From: Terrimonas ferruginea DSM 30193
GTDB lineage: Bacteria > Bacteroidota > Bacteroidia > Chitinophagales > Chitinophagaceae
Direction: 5' to 3'
Length of the DNA stretch: 64,000 nucleotides
Assembly: GCF_000425585.1 (NCBI RefSeq)
Contig: NZ_AUDS01000009.1
Location: 275,708-339,707 of the forward strand
Shown: in pieces, positions 43,549 through 51,815 of the stretch
Position numbering within the stretch: the first letter of the stretch is position 1
Layout: every line of letters starts with the position of its first letter
Program-made: the position numbers and the translations under genes
The notes under the pieces: generated by a model
Database searches by the model: none
What the model saw: the letters and a program-made list of their open reading frames with translations, nothing else
What the model was told of the DNA's origin: nothing

Positions 43549-43830
43549 TCATTGGATGATCACTTCGGTGACCATTTTCCGTCCCATCACTTCATTTACA
43601 CGGCGGATGATATTTTCCCGCTGATAAAGTAATTCCTGCTTGAGCGGCGCCACAGAGGTGGTAATGATGAGTTTTCCTCCGAATAACTGCAATTTCTCTG
43701 TATACCGGGCGACGGTTTTTCCCATGATTTCCTCCCATACGTCGTGTATCTGCATAGCCTGGATATCACCCTTGAGGGGGCTTTTATTCAGGAACAGTTG
43801 CATGGCGTCGCCGATAGAGAATTCACCCAT
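43549..43830 (-). CDS. DUF721 (DciA-like) protein
   Basis: This is a 93-residue DUF721 protein. The fold is shared with DciA, the ancestral loader of the replicative helicase DnaB, though Bacteroidota members are short and untested. The pattern is QLFLNKSPLKGDIQAMQIHDVWEEIMGKTVARYTEKLQLF-like: opening helix (about 9-18), VWEEIMGKTVARYTEKL (about 31-47), then strand LFGGKLIITTSVAPLKQELL. The start at 43830 is preceded by a TACTTTTG box at 43848-43855. It is convergent with the MG2-like gene, 4 nt apart. In many Bacteroidota it lies next to recF, which is not seen here. Confidence 0.9.
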   Translation of the reverse strand: MGEFSIGDAMQLFLNKSPLKGDIQAMQIHDVWEEIMGKTVARYTEKLQLFGGKLIITTSVAPLKQELLYQRENIIRRVNEVMGRKMVTEVIIQ

Positions 43831-43847
43831 GGATAAAAATTGTTTTA

Positions 43848-43855
43848 CAAAAGTA
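43848..43855 (-). promoter_or_regulatory. -7 box (TACTTTTG) for the DUF721 gene
   Basis: A full TAnnTTTG match on the minus strand, 17 nt before the ATG. No clear TTG at -33. Confidence 0.5.
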
Positions 43856-43943
43856 CGAAATCGGCCCGGGAGGCCCGAGACAGATATTTAGGTTTTTTGA
43901 AGCGAAAGAATGCGTTATTTTGCAACTATATAATAATCACCGT

Positions 43944-44633
43944 ATGGCCGACGCTATCATTGATCTGCAGCACGTAAATATTTATCAGGGCGACAATCTG
44001 ATCTTACAGGACGTTAATCTCCGCGTAAATGCGGGAGAATTCGTTTATCTCGTAGGTAAAACAGGTTCGGGTAAGTCGAGTTTGCTCAAAACCCTGTACG
44101 GTGAACTGCTGCTGAAGGAAGGCGAAGGTACGGTGGCCGGATTTTCGCTCCGCCAGCTCGATTGGAAAAAAGTTCCTTTTCTGCGCCGTAAAATGGGCGT
44201 GGTGTTCCAGGATTTCCAATTGCTCACAGACCGGAATGTAAACGATAACCTGAAGTTTGTGCTTCGCGCCACCGGCTGGACCGACGATAAACTGATGGAT
44301 GAAAAAATTGCCGACGTACTGGATAAGGTCGGACTGAAGGCCAAAGGTTTCAAAATGCCTTTTGAACTCAGCGGCGGTGAGCAACAGCGTATCGATATCG
44401 CACGTGCATTGCTCAATTCACCCAAACTCATTCTCGCAGACGAACCGACAGGTAACCTCGATCCGGAAACCTCCGACGAGATCATGAACCTGTTGTTCCA
44501 TATCTCACGCGATTTCAATACGGCCGTAGTAATGGCAACGCATGACTATATTGTTGTGCAGAAATTTCCGGCACGCATGATCCGCACCGAACGTGGCCGC
44601 GTGATAGACAATGCTACCATAGCCATTGAATAA
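43944..44633 (+). CDS. FtsE-like ABC transporter ATP-binding protein
   Basis: This is a 229-residue ABC ATPase. Walker A is VGKTGSGKSS (37-46), the Q-loop is VVFQDFQLLTD, the signature is ELSGGEQQRIDIARAL, Walker B is LILADEPTGNLD, and the switch His is in VMATHDY. Size and the lolD/ftsE-like sequence fit FtsE, which with FtsX regulates peptidoglycan hydrolysis at division. No FtsX is adjacent, so a LolD-type or other role is possible. The start at 43944 follows a TTATTTTG box (43915-43922). The 3' end overlaps the convergent glycosyltransferase gene by 20 nt. Confidence 0.9.
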   Translation: MADAIIDLQHVNIYQGDNLILQDVNLRVNAGEFVYLVGKTGSGKSSLLKTLYGELLLKEGEGTVAGFSLRQLDWKKVPFLRRKMGVVFQDFQLLTDRNVNDNLKFVLRATGWTDDKLMDEKIADVLDKVGLKAKGFKMPFELSGGEQQRIDIARALLNSPKLILADEPTGNLDPETSDEIMNLLFHISRDFNTAVVMATHDYIVVQKFPARMIRTERGRVIDNATIAIE

Positions 44634-45753
44634 GCGATTGGGCATTCTGATCGTTGTCGTAGGTATGGGCAAGCAACGATTTGCGCAAACGGATTTCTTC
44701 CTCTGAAAAAGGCTGGTGATAGAGCTGTGCAATGATGGCGGCAAAGGCATTGGCATTGGAGCCGATATGACAAGCCGGTTCGAGCCCCGTTCCTTCCACC
44801 ATCGGTGCATTCACCACGCAATGGCGTCCCTGGAACAATGCATGCAATAATTTGAGACGGATACCTGTAATGTTTTTATTGAAACTGGGAAGCACATGAA
44901 TATGGGCCTTCCTGACCAGGTCATTCATTTCCGTTTCCGTCGGATTGGAAACAAGACAGGTATGCTGACAGAGATGCGCAGCTTTTTGTAAACGTTTCGA
45001 AGGTTTTTTGCCGGCAATGACCAGCGGTACACGGATCTTGGTAAACACACGGCACAACAACCACAAGGCGGCCTCCTCATTTTCCGGAACGGAAAGATTG
45101 CCGTGGTAAAGGCAAAGATTACCAATTCCTTCTTCACCGGTTACTTCCTGCCAGCTTGGAAATGCGGGAATAAACCGCACATTCGGCAAGTCATATTTTT
45201 GCTGAAGAATAGCTTTGTCCGACTCCGTGATGCAGGCATAAAGTGCCTCATGCGGCAAGCCCTTTGAATATTTTTTCAGCAAATGACTTTCATGGCTGAA
45301 ATACATTTTCTTCAACGGGTTGAAAGACGAACGCGCGAGTTCCTTGTAATAAAGACTTTCTTCATTATGTACCCGCACGACCACTTTTCGCACCGACAGG
45401 TCCAGGAACGGGAGAATGCCGGTGCAATGAATGCCTTCTATTAAAATCGGATGCTGATCCTGTTGAAGATTGTCGATCAGTTTATCGTTGACACGCGAAC
45501 CGACAATAAAGGGTTGTGAAAAAGAGAAACCTTCTTTCAAAGACTTGCGGTCGTACACACTGATGGATTCGCAGAATTGGTTCAGCTCATTCGGGGTGCC
45601 GCGGTCATTGTAGCAGAAATAATGCAGATGAATACCGATTCCCTGTTTATGAAAGGCTTTGATCCGGTTGAACATATCAATCGCCCCGCCATAATCGGCA
45701 GGAAACGGCACGTCCAGGCACACAATATGTAGGTAACGTTTCAACGTGGTCAA
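44614..45753 (-). CDS. Glycosyltransferase (GT4-like)
   Basis: This is a 379-residue GT-B enzyme. The N-terminal Rossmann domain begins YLHIVCLDVPFPADYGGAID, a donor/acceptor loop typical of GT4. The C-terminal domain has LCLYHGNLSVPENEEAALWL, VPLVIAGKKPS and the retaining-GT pattern around ITGIRLKLLHALFQGRHCVV followed by GTGLEPACHIG. It should transfer a sugar to a glycan or lipid acceptor; the specificity is unknown. Start codon TTG at 45753 overlaps the stop of the upstream glycosyltransferase (TTGA), which implies translational coupling; a second TTG lies three codons later. It converges with the FtsE-like gene. Confidence 0.88.
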   Translation of the reverse strand: MTTLKRYLHIVCLDVPFPADYGGAIDMFNRIKAFHKQGIGIHLHYFCYNDRGTPNELNQFCESISVYDRKSLKEGFSFSQPFIVGSRVNDKLIDNLQQDQHPILIEGIHCTGILPFLDLSVRKVVVRVHNEESLYYKELARSSFNPLKKMYFSHESHLLKKYSKGLPHEALYACITESDKAILQQKYDLPNVRFIPAFPSWQEVTGEEGIGNLCLYHGNLSVPENEEAALWLLCRVFTKIRVPLVIAGKKPSKRLQKAAHLCQHTCLVSNPTETEMNDLVRKAHIHVLPSFNKNITGIRLKLLHALFQGRHCVVNAPMVEGTGLEPACHIGSNANAFAAIIAQLYHQPFSEEEIRLRKSLLAHTYDNDQNAQSLIQWLW

Positions 45754-46838
45754 CTCAATGTTTCGTAAAAGGTTAGCAATTTTTTCGACTCCTGTTCCCA
45801 GTTTAACACTTCTCTGGCTTTCAGGCAGTTGTCTTTCAGCTTAGTATATAAAACAACGTCTTCCTGTAAATTGTTCAGGGCGGCCGCAATCGTATCTGTT
45901 TTCAGGTCGGTAATCAGCACCGCTATTTCATATTCATCATTGATGCGGCGGTATTCGGGAAAATCCATTGTCACCTGCGGCAAACCCGCCTGGATGTAGT
46001 CAAAAAATTTATTGGGAAGTGCGTAATACTGATTCAGGCCCTCGTTTTCGGCAATACCGATGCCGATTGTTGCCTGCCGGGTGATTTCCCATAGTTGATC
46101 GGGCGGCAACATGCCGAGCAAGGTTACTTTTTCTTCCACACCATGCTCTGTGACCAGTTTTTTTAGCTGCGGCATAAAATTACCATCACCACAAACCACC
46201 AGGGGCAGGCGAATATGTTTCAACGCCGGGATCAGGTACTCAAATCCGCGGGCTTCATTGACGGCACCGGAATAAAGCAGGAAAGGCGAGGAGGGAAGTT
46301 GTGTAGCAGCTAATATACGTTTCACCGGCACATTTCTTATTACATCATATTGCACGCCGTATCGGCGCTGAAATTCTTCGGCAATACTTTGACATACCGT
46401 ATAACCATTTTTGAATTGCGATACTGCCCAGCGTTCAATCTTCGTCCACATTTTATGAACGCGGGGTCGTGTTACCACTTCCTTCAACTCCGTAAACAAT
46501 TCATGTGCATCATATACGCGTCGAGCGCGTTTTATTTTCGATATCAGCAAACAGGGAACGATGGTATCGAGGTCGATGGCGCAGATGATATGCATGCGCC
46601 GGAACAGTAAAAAGAAGAAGAGACGAAGATTGTATTCTGCGTAAAACGCTTTGCCGCGCTTAAAAAAGCAGGGCAGTCTTTTCTGGGCGAATGACCGTTC
46701 TTTTAAAGGAAGTGATGTGGGCAAGTTGCGGCCCACCAGCGTTACCTCGTACCCATGCGATGCAAGCGCCGAACAGATGCGGTGCATGCGCTGGTCAAAG
46801 CTGAGGTCATTCGTAACGGTGAAATAGATTTTTTTCAA
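45750..46838 (-). CDS. Glycosyltransferase family 4 protein
   Basis: This is a 362-residue GT-B enzyme with KIYFTVTNDLSFDQRMHRIC at the N-terminus, ARRVYDAHELFTELKEV near 110-125, and in the C-terminal domain LLYSGAVNEARGFEYLIPAL, VTLLGMLPPDQLWEITRQA and GLNQYYALPNKFFDYIQAGLP with the acidic residue set of GT4. The sugar and acceptor are unknown. No ATG fits; the TTG at 46838 (LKKIYFTV) begins 13 nt after the upstream oxidoreductase stop. A longer frame overlapping that gene is rejected. It forms a cassette with the next glycosyltransferase and the Gfo/Idh gene. Confidence 0.88.
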   Translation of the reverse strand: MKKIYFTVTNDLSFDQRMHRICSALASHGYEVTLVGRNLPTSLPLKERSFAQKRLPCFFKRGKAFYAEYNLRLFFFLLFRRMHIICAIDLDTIVPCLLISKIKRARRVYDAHELFTELKEVVTRPRVHKMWTKIERWAVSQFKNGYTVCQSIAEEFQRRYGVQYDVIRNVPVKRILAATQLPSSPFLLYSGAVNEARGFEYLIPALKHIRLPLVVCGDGNFMPQLKKLVTEHGVEEKVTLLGMLPPDQLWEITRQATIGIGIAENEGLNQYYALPNKFFDYIQAGLPQVTMDFPEYRRINDEYEIAVLITDLKTDTIAAALNNLQEDVVLYTKLKDNCLKAREVLNWEQESKKLLTFYETLS

Positions 46839-46851
46839 CGTAAAATGGTGG

Positions 46852-47862
46852 TCAACGTAAAGAAAGGGATTTATATATTGTCTCGATGGCACTGACGGTA
46901 CGTATACCATCTTTTGCATTGGCAAATGGATGTTCTCCGTCGGCAAGCGCTTTTACCAGGTTGAGATAAACATGATCATGATTGCTCATCGAACCCTGGT
47001 AAGCGCCGTAATCATTCGGGCCGCCGCTTTCAGCAATATCAAGTGATCCTTGTTCCAATAGCTGATATTCCACGCGATTCATGTATTCGCCTCCGATGCG
47101 CACGCTGCCTTTTGTGCCCAATAGACTCAGCGATACTTCCATGTTTTTGCGAAAGCTGTTCACCGACCAGGTGATGCCGCCCCATACACCTTTGGAAAGT
47201 TGTACGGCGGCAATGCCTTCGTCTTCAAATTCTATTTCTTCCTGGTGACAGTGGTTGCGGCGGTATCCGCTTGCAGCGGTAAGTTCATCGTCGGTGAGCC
47301 AGAGCAGGGCGTCGATATAGTGACTGAATTGTGTAAACAAAGTGCCCCCGTCCATATCGAGCCGGCCTTTCCAACTGTTGGCATAATAAGCGGCGGGGCG
47401 GTTCCAAAGGCAGGTAAGCTGAAAACTCAGCAGTTCGCCCAGGGAACCGTTGCGGATCAGTTCTTTTAAGGCGGCCAGTGCGGGATTGTACCTCGTCGAT
47501 TTTACAACAAATAATTTCCTGCCGGCCGCGATCGCCGTTTTTTCCATTTGCAGGGCGTCGGCAGTGGAAATGCTCAGCGGCTTTTCGCAAAGCACATGAC
47601 ATCCGGCCTCCAGTGCAGCAATGGTGTGTGTACTGTGCAATCCATTAGGGGAACAGACCGCGATGACATCGCAGAGTCCGGCCTGCAGCATTTCATCTAC
47701 AGAAAAAAAAGCCTGCGCATTATAGGGTTGCGCGAGTGCCTGCGCACGCTCCGGAATAATATCACATACGGCCGTCAACCGTCCGTGAAGGACAGCCTGC
47801 GCGGCATGCCGGGGAGCGATCTTGCCACAGCCGATTATTCCAAAGCGAAGCGGTTGCTGCAT
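46852..47862 (-). CDS. Gfo/Idh/MocA family oxidoreductase
   Basis: This is a 336-residue NAD(P)-dependent sugar oxidoreductase. The Rossmann motif is RFGIIGCGKIAPRHAAQAV (about 6-24), followed by VIAVCSPNGLHSTHTIAALE, the catalytic Lys motif VLCEKPLSIS, and a C-terminal substrate domain with GGTLFTQFSHYIDALLWLTD. Close relatives act on nucleotide-linked sugars such as UDP-GlcNAc(A). The link to two downstream glycosyltransferases, 13 nt and then a 4-nt overlap away, suggests it prepares an activated sugar for them; this is inference. The start at 47862 is 8 nt after a perfect -7 box, so the message may be leaderless. Confidence 0.92.
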   Translation of the reverse strand: MQQPLRFGIIGCGKIAPRHAAQAVLHGRLTAVCDIIPERAQALAQPYNAQAFFSVDEMLQAGLCDVIAVCSPNGLHSTHTIAALEAGCHVLCEKPLSISTADALQMEKTAIAAGRKLFVVKSTRYNPALAALKELIRNGSLGELLSFQLTCLWNRPAAYYANSWKGRLDMDGGTLFTQFSHYIDALLWLTDDELTAASGYRRNHCHQEEIEFEDEGIAAVQLSKGVWGGITWSVNSFRKNMEVSLSLLGTKGSVRIGGEYMNRVEYQLLEQGSLDIAESGGPNDYGAYQGSMSNHDHVYLNLVKALADGEHPFANAKDGIRTVSAIETIYKSLSLR

Positions 47863-47870
47863 AAAGGGGG

Positions 47871-47878
47871 CAAAGATA
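47871..47878 (-). promoter_or_regulatory. -7 box (TATCTTTG) for the oxidoreductase/glycosyltransferase operon
   Basis: A full TAnnTTTG match on the minus strand that ends 8 nt before the ATG at 47862. Confidence 0.5.
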
Positions 47879-47880
47879 AG

Positions 47881-47919
47881 CAATAGTGAACCGTCAATCG
47901 TCATCCCGAAGCCTCGGGA
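47881..47919. repeat. Degenerate GTSAATR heptamers and a REP-like palindrome
   Basis: caatagtgaaccgtcaatcg (47881-47900) is a short, imperfect form of the GTGAATA/GTCAATC array. It runs into ATCCCGAAGCCTCGGGA (47903-47919), an exact copy of the palindrome at 30367-30383. Confidence 0.6.
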
Positions 47920-47932
47920 GTGAATCGGCAAT

Positions 47933-47965
47933 AAAATAATCCCCTGCGCGGCAGGGGATTATTTT
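47933..47965. terminator. Bidirectional terminator-like hairpin
   Basis: A 15-bp perfect stem (AAAATAATCCCCTGC with its complement) with a GCG loop; the A/T ends give T-runs on both strands. It probably ends the beta-barrel transcript coming from 48104. Confidence 0.8.
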
Positions 47966-48015
47966 CAATAAGGCAATAAGTCAATGGGTGAATGGGGCGT
48001 CGGTTCTACAACAAC

Positions 48016-48041
48016 CATGGTTCGTGTATACACGAACCATG
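48016..48041. repeat. 26-bp perfect palindrome, copy 1
   Basis: Half-site CATGGTTCGTGTA followed directly by its reverse complement. The same core occurs at 54130-54159. Confidence 0.9.
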
Positions 48042-48052
48042 ACTTAGACAAC

Positions 48053-48095
48053 ACTTGTTACTTAAAACTTATAACCTTAGCCCGAAGTGTCGGGC
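48053..48095. repeat. ACTTAWW heptamers and a GCCCGA hairpin
   Basis: acttgtt, acttaaa, acttata, accttag (48053-48080) read WWTAAGT in the sense of the beta-barrel gene that ends at 48104. They overlap by one base a GCCCGA-AGTG-TCGGGC hairpin (48080-48095). Confidence 0.75.
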
Positions 48096-48103
48096 CTTAT
48101 GCC

Positions 48104-50779
48104 TTACTGGGCTCCCTGCATGCTGTTTTGCATATTTTCCTGGTCGCCGCGTGTATTCTTTCTTTTGAACAGCGACATATCGAATTTGCCAAAACGATAA
48201 GAGAAGTTCAGGCGGAAGAATTGCTGATCACGAACACGCACTACATGCTGGTCGAAACTTTCAGACATCGTATAGATATCACTCACCCGCGTGCGGAAGA
48301 TATCCGATGCACTCAGCGTGAGCGAGGCCACTTTGTTCTTCATGAATTCATATTTCAACGCAGCATCCACACCATAAGTGGGTTTGGAATATCCCTGTGC
48401 GTTGCCGCTGGATACCTGGCCGAATCCGCCCATACGACCGCCGCCACCACTGCTGGATGAACCACCGGGCGCCAATACGGTACGTGATGTGTAATCACCC
48501 GTCAACTGCATGCTGAAATTATAAGGCAGCTTGAAACTGTTATTGATTTTGGCGAACCAACTGTAGATCTGTCCCGCCGTAGCGATCGTTTCATCATCGA
48601 TGTTGATCTTCGACGTATACACATTCAGGTTGGTGGTAAGATCCCACCATTTGGTGATTTTGTTTTTTACAATGAATTCAAGACCACCGACAAAACTTGA
48701 ATTGGCATTGATATAAGTATTCACAAATACCAGCGAATCAGTGATCGGATTTTTCTCGCGTGATTGATAACGCGTAATCAGGTCTGTCGTGCGTTTGTAA
48801 TAAGCAGAGATCAGCAAACTGGTATTCTTCGGTAATGTTTTTGAATACGAAAGTTCGAATGAATTGGTGAATTCAGGACGCAGATTCGGATTACCTCTGT
48901 TCAGGTTGAGTGAGTCCGAGTAATCGGTAAACGGAAACAACTGGAAGAAGTTAGGCCGGTTGATCCGGCGGCTGTAGTTCAGTTGCAGGTCAGTTGTGTT
49001 GTTCAGTTTCTGCGAAAGGAATACACTGGGGAACAGGCTCACCGGATAGCTGATGCTATAGGTGCTGGACGTGTCTTTGAAGGCACTGCCATCGCGCACA
49101 CTGGTGTGTACGGTGCCGCTGTAATCGGAGCTTTCCAGGCGCAGGCCAAGCTGGTAACCAAAACGTTCACCCATTTTTCCACTATAGGTACCATAACCTG
49201 CATACACCCGGTCGGTGTAGGAATAATTGGAAGAAAGGGGAGGGAGTACGGTTACGGAACCATCCGGATTGATCACGCCGATATCGTTACGGCTGTTCAC
49301 ATCGCGTTGAGACATCCGGGCACCGAGTTCCATTTTGCTGTTAGCGGTCAGCGGATTGGTGTAATCCGTCTGTATGGTAAACTGTCCGTTTGTGCCTTTA
49401 CCTGTTTGCAACTGCCGATACAATCCTGTCTTAGGACCACCGGCGACTGCATAGATATCATTGTTGAGAATGTTCTCGTTGTTGTTGCGGCTCTTGTTTA
49501 CGTTAACGTCGGCGGTAAGCTGATGTCCGCTCTTTGGAAAATTGTGCAGGTAGCTCAATGCACCGCCTAAGTTGCGGAAGTTGCCTTCGCTGTTGGACAA
49601 ACGTTTTGTATAAGCCGATGAAATGCCTGACGGGAAAGAGGAGTCGACAAAAATATCGCTGTTCACATTTGTTTTGAACTGACCGCGCACGGCTGTACCG
49701 GATATGGTAAACGTGTTGCGGTTATCGAGGAAATAATCCATGCCTACTCTTCCGAAAGCAAAGAATCCGCGGTTGATGTTGCGGTCGTGCTGGCGGAGAA
49801 TGAGTGTGGTGTCGGCGCTCAGGTAGGTAGAACGGTCGGTGGTACCATCGGAGATCGATTTACGCTGACCGAAGTTGGCATTGGCAAATACGTTCACTTT
49901 GCCCTGGCGCACATTGATATCGCCACCGGCATTCACACGTCCGCGCATGTCTACACCGGCACGTACGTTGCCGTTGTAACCAACGCGGCGGGCTTTTTTC
50001 AGAACGATATTCAGGATACCAGCCGTGCCGCCTGATGCGTCGAATTTGGCGGAAGGGTTGGTGATCACTTCCACGCTTTGTATCTGATCGGCAGGAATCT
50101 GCTCTAATGTCAATGTGGTAGGACGCCCGTCGACAAAGATCTGCGGGCTGGCATTACGCAGCAATACGTTTCCATCGATGTCTACATTGAGCGACGGTAC
50201 ATTTTTAAGAATGTCTGTTGCTGTTCCGCCAGCAGCGCTCAGGTCTTTTTCCACGTTGTAAATCTTACGGTCAATGCCGAGTTGAACGAGTGGTTTGGAG
50301 CCGGTAACGGTTACGTTGTTGAGCAGTTGCTCGTCTATTTTCAGTTTGATATTACCGAGGTCTTTATCGAGCTGGCTGAACAATGAGCTCACATCCTGGT
50401 TGTTGGCGCGCATGCGTTGCATGGCGGCCATGTCAACGAGACCGACGGTTTGTTCTGAAGTTTTGAAACCAATGGCTGAGATGGTGAGTTTGTATCTTCC
50501 CATCGCAGGAATACCTTCGATGCGGAAGTCGCCGTTTGACTGCGTGAGCATACCGCCTACGATTACTTCGCTGCGGGTTTTGGTAACGGAATCGAATTTT
50601 TGCTGAAGCAGTTGTACGGAAGCCGCGTCGATGGGTTTACCGGTGATCGAGTCGACGATTTTACCGTAGAAAGACCCCGTTGGCATCTGACCGCCGCCGG
50701 GACGGCCGCCACCAGGACCCTGTGCCATAACGGCTGCTGCAAGTGTAAGAGCAATAAAGGTTAACAGAAGTTGTTTCAT
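48104..50779 (-). CDS. TonB-dependent-receptor-like outer membrane beta-barrel protein
   Basis: This is an 891-residue outer membrane protein of the OMP_b-brl_3 type. A signal peptide MKQLLLTFIALTLAAAVMAQ is followed by a Gly/Pro-rich linker, a CarboxypepD_reg-like domain (SFYGKIVDSITGKPIDAASV, about 36-135), a plug-like domain (TDILKNVPSLNVDIDGNVLL, then IFVDGRPTTLTLEQIPADQI) and a 22-strand-type barrel ending FRLNFSYRFGKFDMSLFKRK. A Gly/Met-rich tail follows. There is no clear TonB box. A TGTCTTTG sequence on the minus strand at 50830-50837 may be the -7 box. The substrate is unknown. The protein differs from the barrel at 5705 and has no GLPGLI partner. Confidence 0.92.
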   Translation of the reverse strand: MKQLLLTFIALTLAAAVMAQGPGGGRPGGGQMPTGSFYGKIVDSITGKPIDAASVQLLQQKFDSVTKTRSEVIVGGMLTQSNGDFRIEGIPAMGRYKLTISAIGFKTSEQTVGLVDMAAMQRMRANNQDVSSLFSQLDKDLGNIKLKIDEQLLNNVTVTGSKPLVQLGIDRKIYNVEKDLSAAGGTATDILKNVPSLNVDIDGNVLLRNASPQIFVDGRPTTLTLEQIPADQIQSVEVITNPSAKFDASGGTAGILNIVLKKARRVGYNGNVRAGVDMRGRVNAGGDINVRQGKVNVFANANFGQRKSISDGTTDRSTYLSADTTLILRQHDRNINRGFFAFGRVGMDYFLDNRNTFTISGTAVRGQFKTNVNSDIFVDSSFPSGISSAYTKRLSNSEGNFRNLGGALSYLHNFPKSGHQLTADVNVNKSRNNNENILNNDIYAVAGGPKTGLYRQLQTGKGTNGQFTIQTDYTNPLTANSKMELGARMSQRDVNSRNDIGVINPDGSVTVLPPLSSNYSYTDRVYAGYGTYSGKMGERFGYQLGLRLESSDYSGTVHTSVRDGSAFKDTSSTYSISYPVSLFPSVFLSQKLNNTTDLQLNYSRRINRPNFFQLFPFTDYSDSLNLNRGNPNLRPEFTNSFELSYSKTLPKNTSLLISAYYKRTTDLITRYQSREKNPITDSLVFVNTYINANSSFVGGLEFIVKNKITKWWDLTTNLNVYTSKINIDDETIATAGQIYSWFAKINNSFKLPYNFSMQLTGDYTSRTVLAPGGSSSSGGGGRMGGFGQVSSGNAQGYSKPTYGVDAALKYEFMKNKVASLTLSASDIFRTRVSDIYTMSESFDQHVVRVRDQQFFRLNFSYRFGKFDMSLFKRKNTRGDQENMQNSMQGAQ

Positions 50780-50915
50780 GTATCAATTGTTGTGGATATA
50801 TACTGGTTAAAATCCGGCTATTAGACGCGCAAAGACACCGGAACCTGCTGCGGCCTGGCCGACAATCGACCAACAGGCCAAATGAAAGGATGAGTGGACA
50901 AAAAAACGGATGAAA

Positions 50916-51491
50916 TCAGGACGCGGCTGAACCCAATAGCCAGAAAAGCAACACATTGATCAAACCGATTGCCAGGCCGCCGATCAGGCCTGCCATGCGG
51001 ATACGCGCTGCCGGTTGGGCAAATGCTTTCGTGATATTGGCTTTTAATTCGGCCGCGGGCTGATCGGTAAGTCCTTTGGTCACAAGCGACTGCACATTAA
51101 AGCGTTCTTTCAGGTTGCCGGCCAGTTGCCCCATAATGGTAGGAAAAAGCTGGCGCAGCTGCGTGATAAAAACTTCTTTGAGTTTGTCGGTGGTCTTGTT
51201 GCCAATAAACATACTGATCATCGGCATCTCTTCTTTGAGTTTGACGTTGAGGAACTCATCGATATGCTGTTCGATAACGGGCATGGCGTTATCGAGCAGG
51301 GAAGGATCCGCCAACTTCTCTTCAAGGTTGAGGCTGCCTTCCAGGCGCTGCGCAGCAAACTGACCGGCCTTATCGGCCAGCGACACACGGTTGGCAACGA
51401 GCTGACGAACCAGCATGGTAAGTCCCCACTGGCAGAACAGCCATCCGAGAAAAGCCGACACGAGGGGAACCAGCAGAAATAAATAAGTCAT
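50916..51491 (-). CDS. DUF445-like membrane protein
   Basis: This is a 191-residue protein with N-terminal (about 2-25) and C-terminal (about 168-186) hydrophobic segments. The middle, including EFLNVKLKEEMPMISMFIGN and TTDKLKEVFITQLRQLFPTI, matches the short DUF445 proteins of Bacteroidota. The usual first motif (GWFTNWIAIKMLF-like) is replaced by GWLFCQWGLTMLVRQ, so it is a divergent member. The function is unknown. The ATG at 51491 is preferred over an in-frame TTG at 51509 that would run into the tRNA terminator hairpin. Confidence 0.75.
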   Translation of the reverse strand: MTYLFLLVPLVSAFLGWLFCQWGLTMLVRQLVANRVSLADKAGQFAAQRLEGSLNLEEKLADPSLLDNAMPVIEQHIDEFLNVKLKEEMPMISMFIGNKTTDKLKEVFITQLRQLFPTIMGQLAGNLKERFNVQSLVTKGLTDQPAAELKANITKAFAQPAARIRMAGLIGGLAIGLINVLLFWLLGSAAS

Positions 51492-51506
51492 GGATATATA
51501 TTTCAA

Positions 51507-51540
51507 CAAAAACCCCGAATACTTTGCAATATCCGGGGTT
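51507..51540 (-). terminator. Terminator after tRNA-His
   Basis: A stem AACCCCG-ATA type with one mismatch is followed by TTTTTG on the minus strand, 9 nt past the tRNA. Confidence 0.8.
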
Positions 51541-51548
51541 TTGATCGG

Positions 51549-51623
51549 GGTGGCTAACCGGGTTCGAACCGGCGACCCTCAGAACCACAATCTGATGCTC
51601 TAACCAACTGAGCTATAGCCACC
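51549..51623 (-). tRNA. tRNA-His (anticodon GTG)
   Basis: On the minus strand the 7-bp acceptor stem is GTGGCTA/TAGCCAC, the D-arm starts GCTC-AGTTGGTTAG, and the anticodon stem TCAGA/TCTGA has loop TTGTGGT with anticodon GTG. The T-arm is GCCGG-TTCGAAC-CCGGT-like. The discriminator is C and the base before the acceptor stem is G, so the histidine identity pair G-1:C73 is present. The 3' CCA is not encoded. A terminator follows. Confidence 0.97.
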
Positions 51624-51774
51624 ATCTTTTCAGGCTGCAAAAATAGAAAAAAAACTAAACCAAAATAAAATCCATTAAAAAATAGTTGGTTAGACCGTAT
51701 AACCCACGTTAAAACCTTTTGGCAAAAACCCTTGTTAAAAGGTTGGGAAAACACGAAATCCATCGTTTTTGTGT

Positions 51775-51782
51775 TATTTTTG
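51775..51782 (+). promoter_or_regulatory. -7 box (TATTTTTG) for the processing protease gene
   Basis: A full TAnnTTTG match 33 nt before the ATG at 51816. It lies inside the longest open frame, which supports the later start. Confidence 0.5.
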
Positions 51783-51815
51783 GTAATGCGATCTGCAGTA
51801 AAATATTTGACGAAT

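Noticed and set aside
48016-48041. Palindrome as terminator of the beta-barrel gene
   Set aside because: There is no loop and no T-run, and the hairpin at 47933-47965 is a far better terminator for that transcript.
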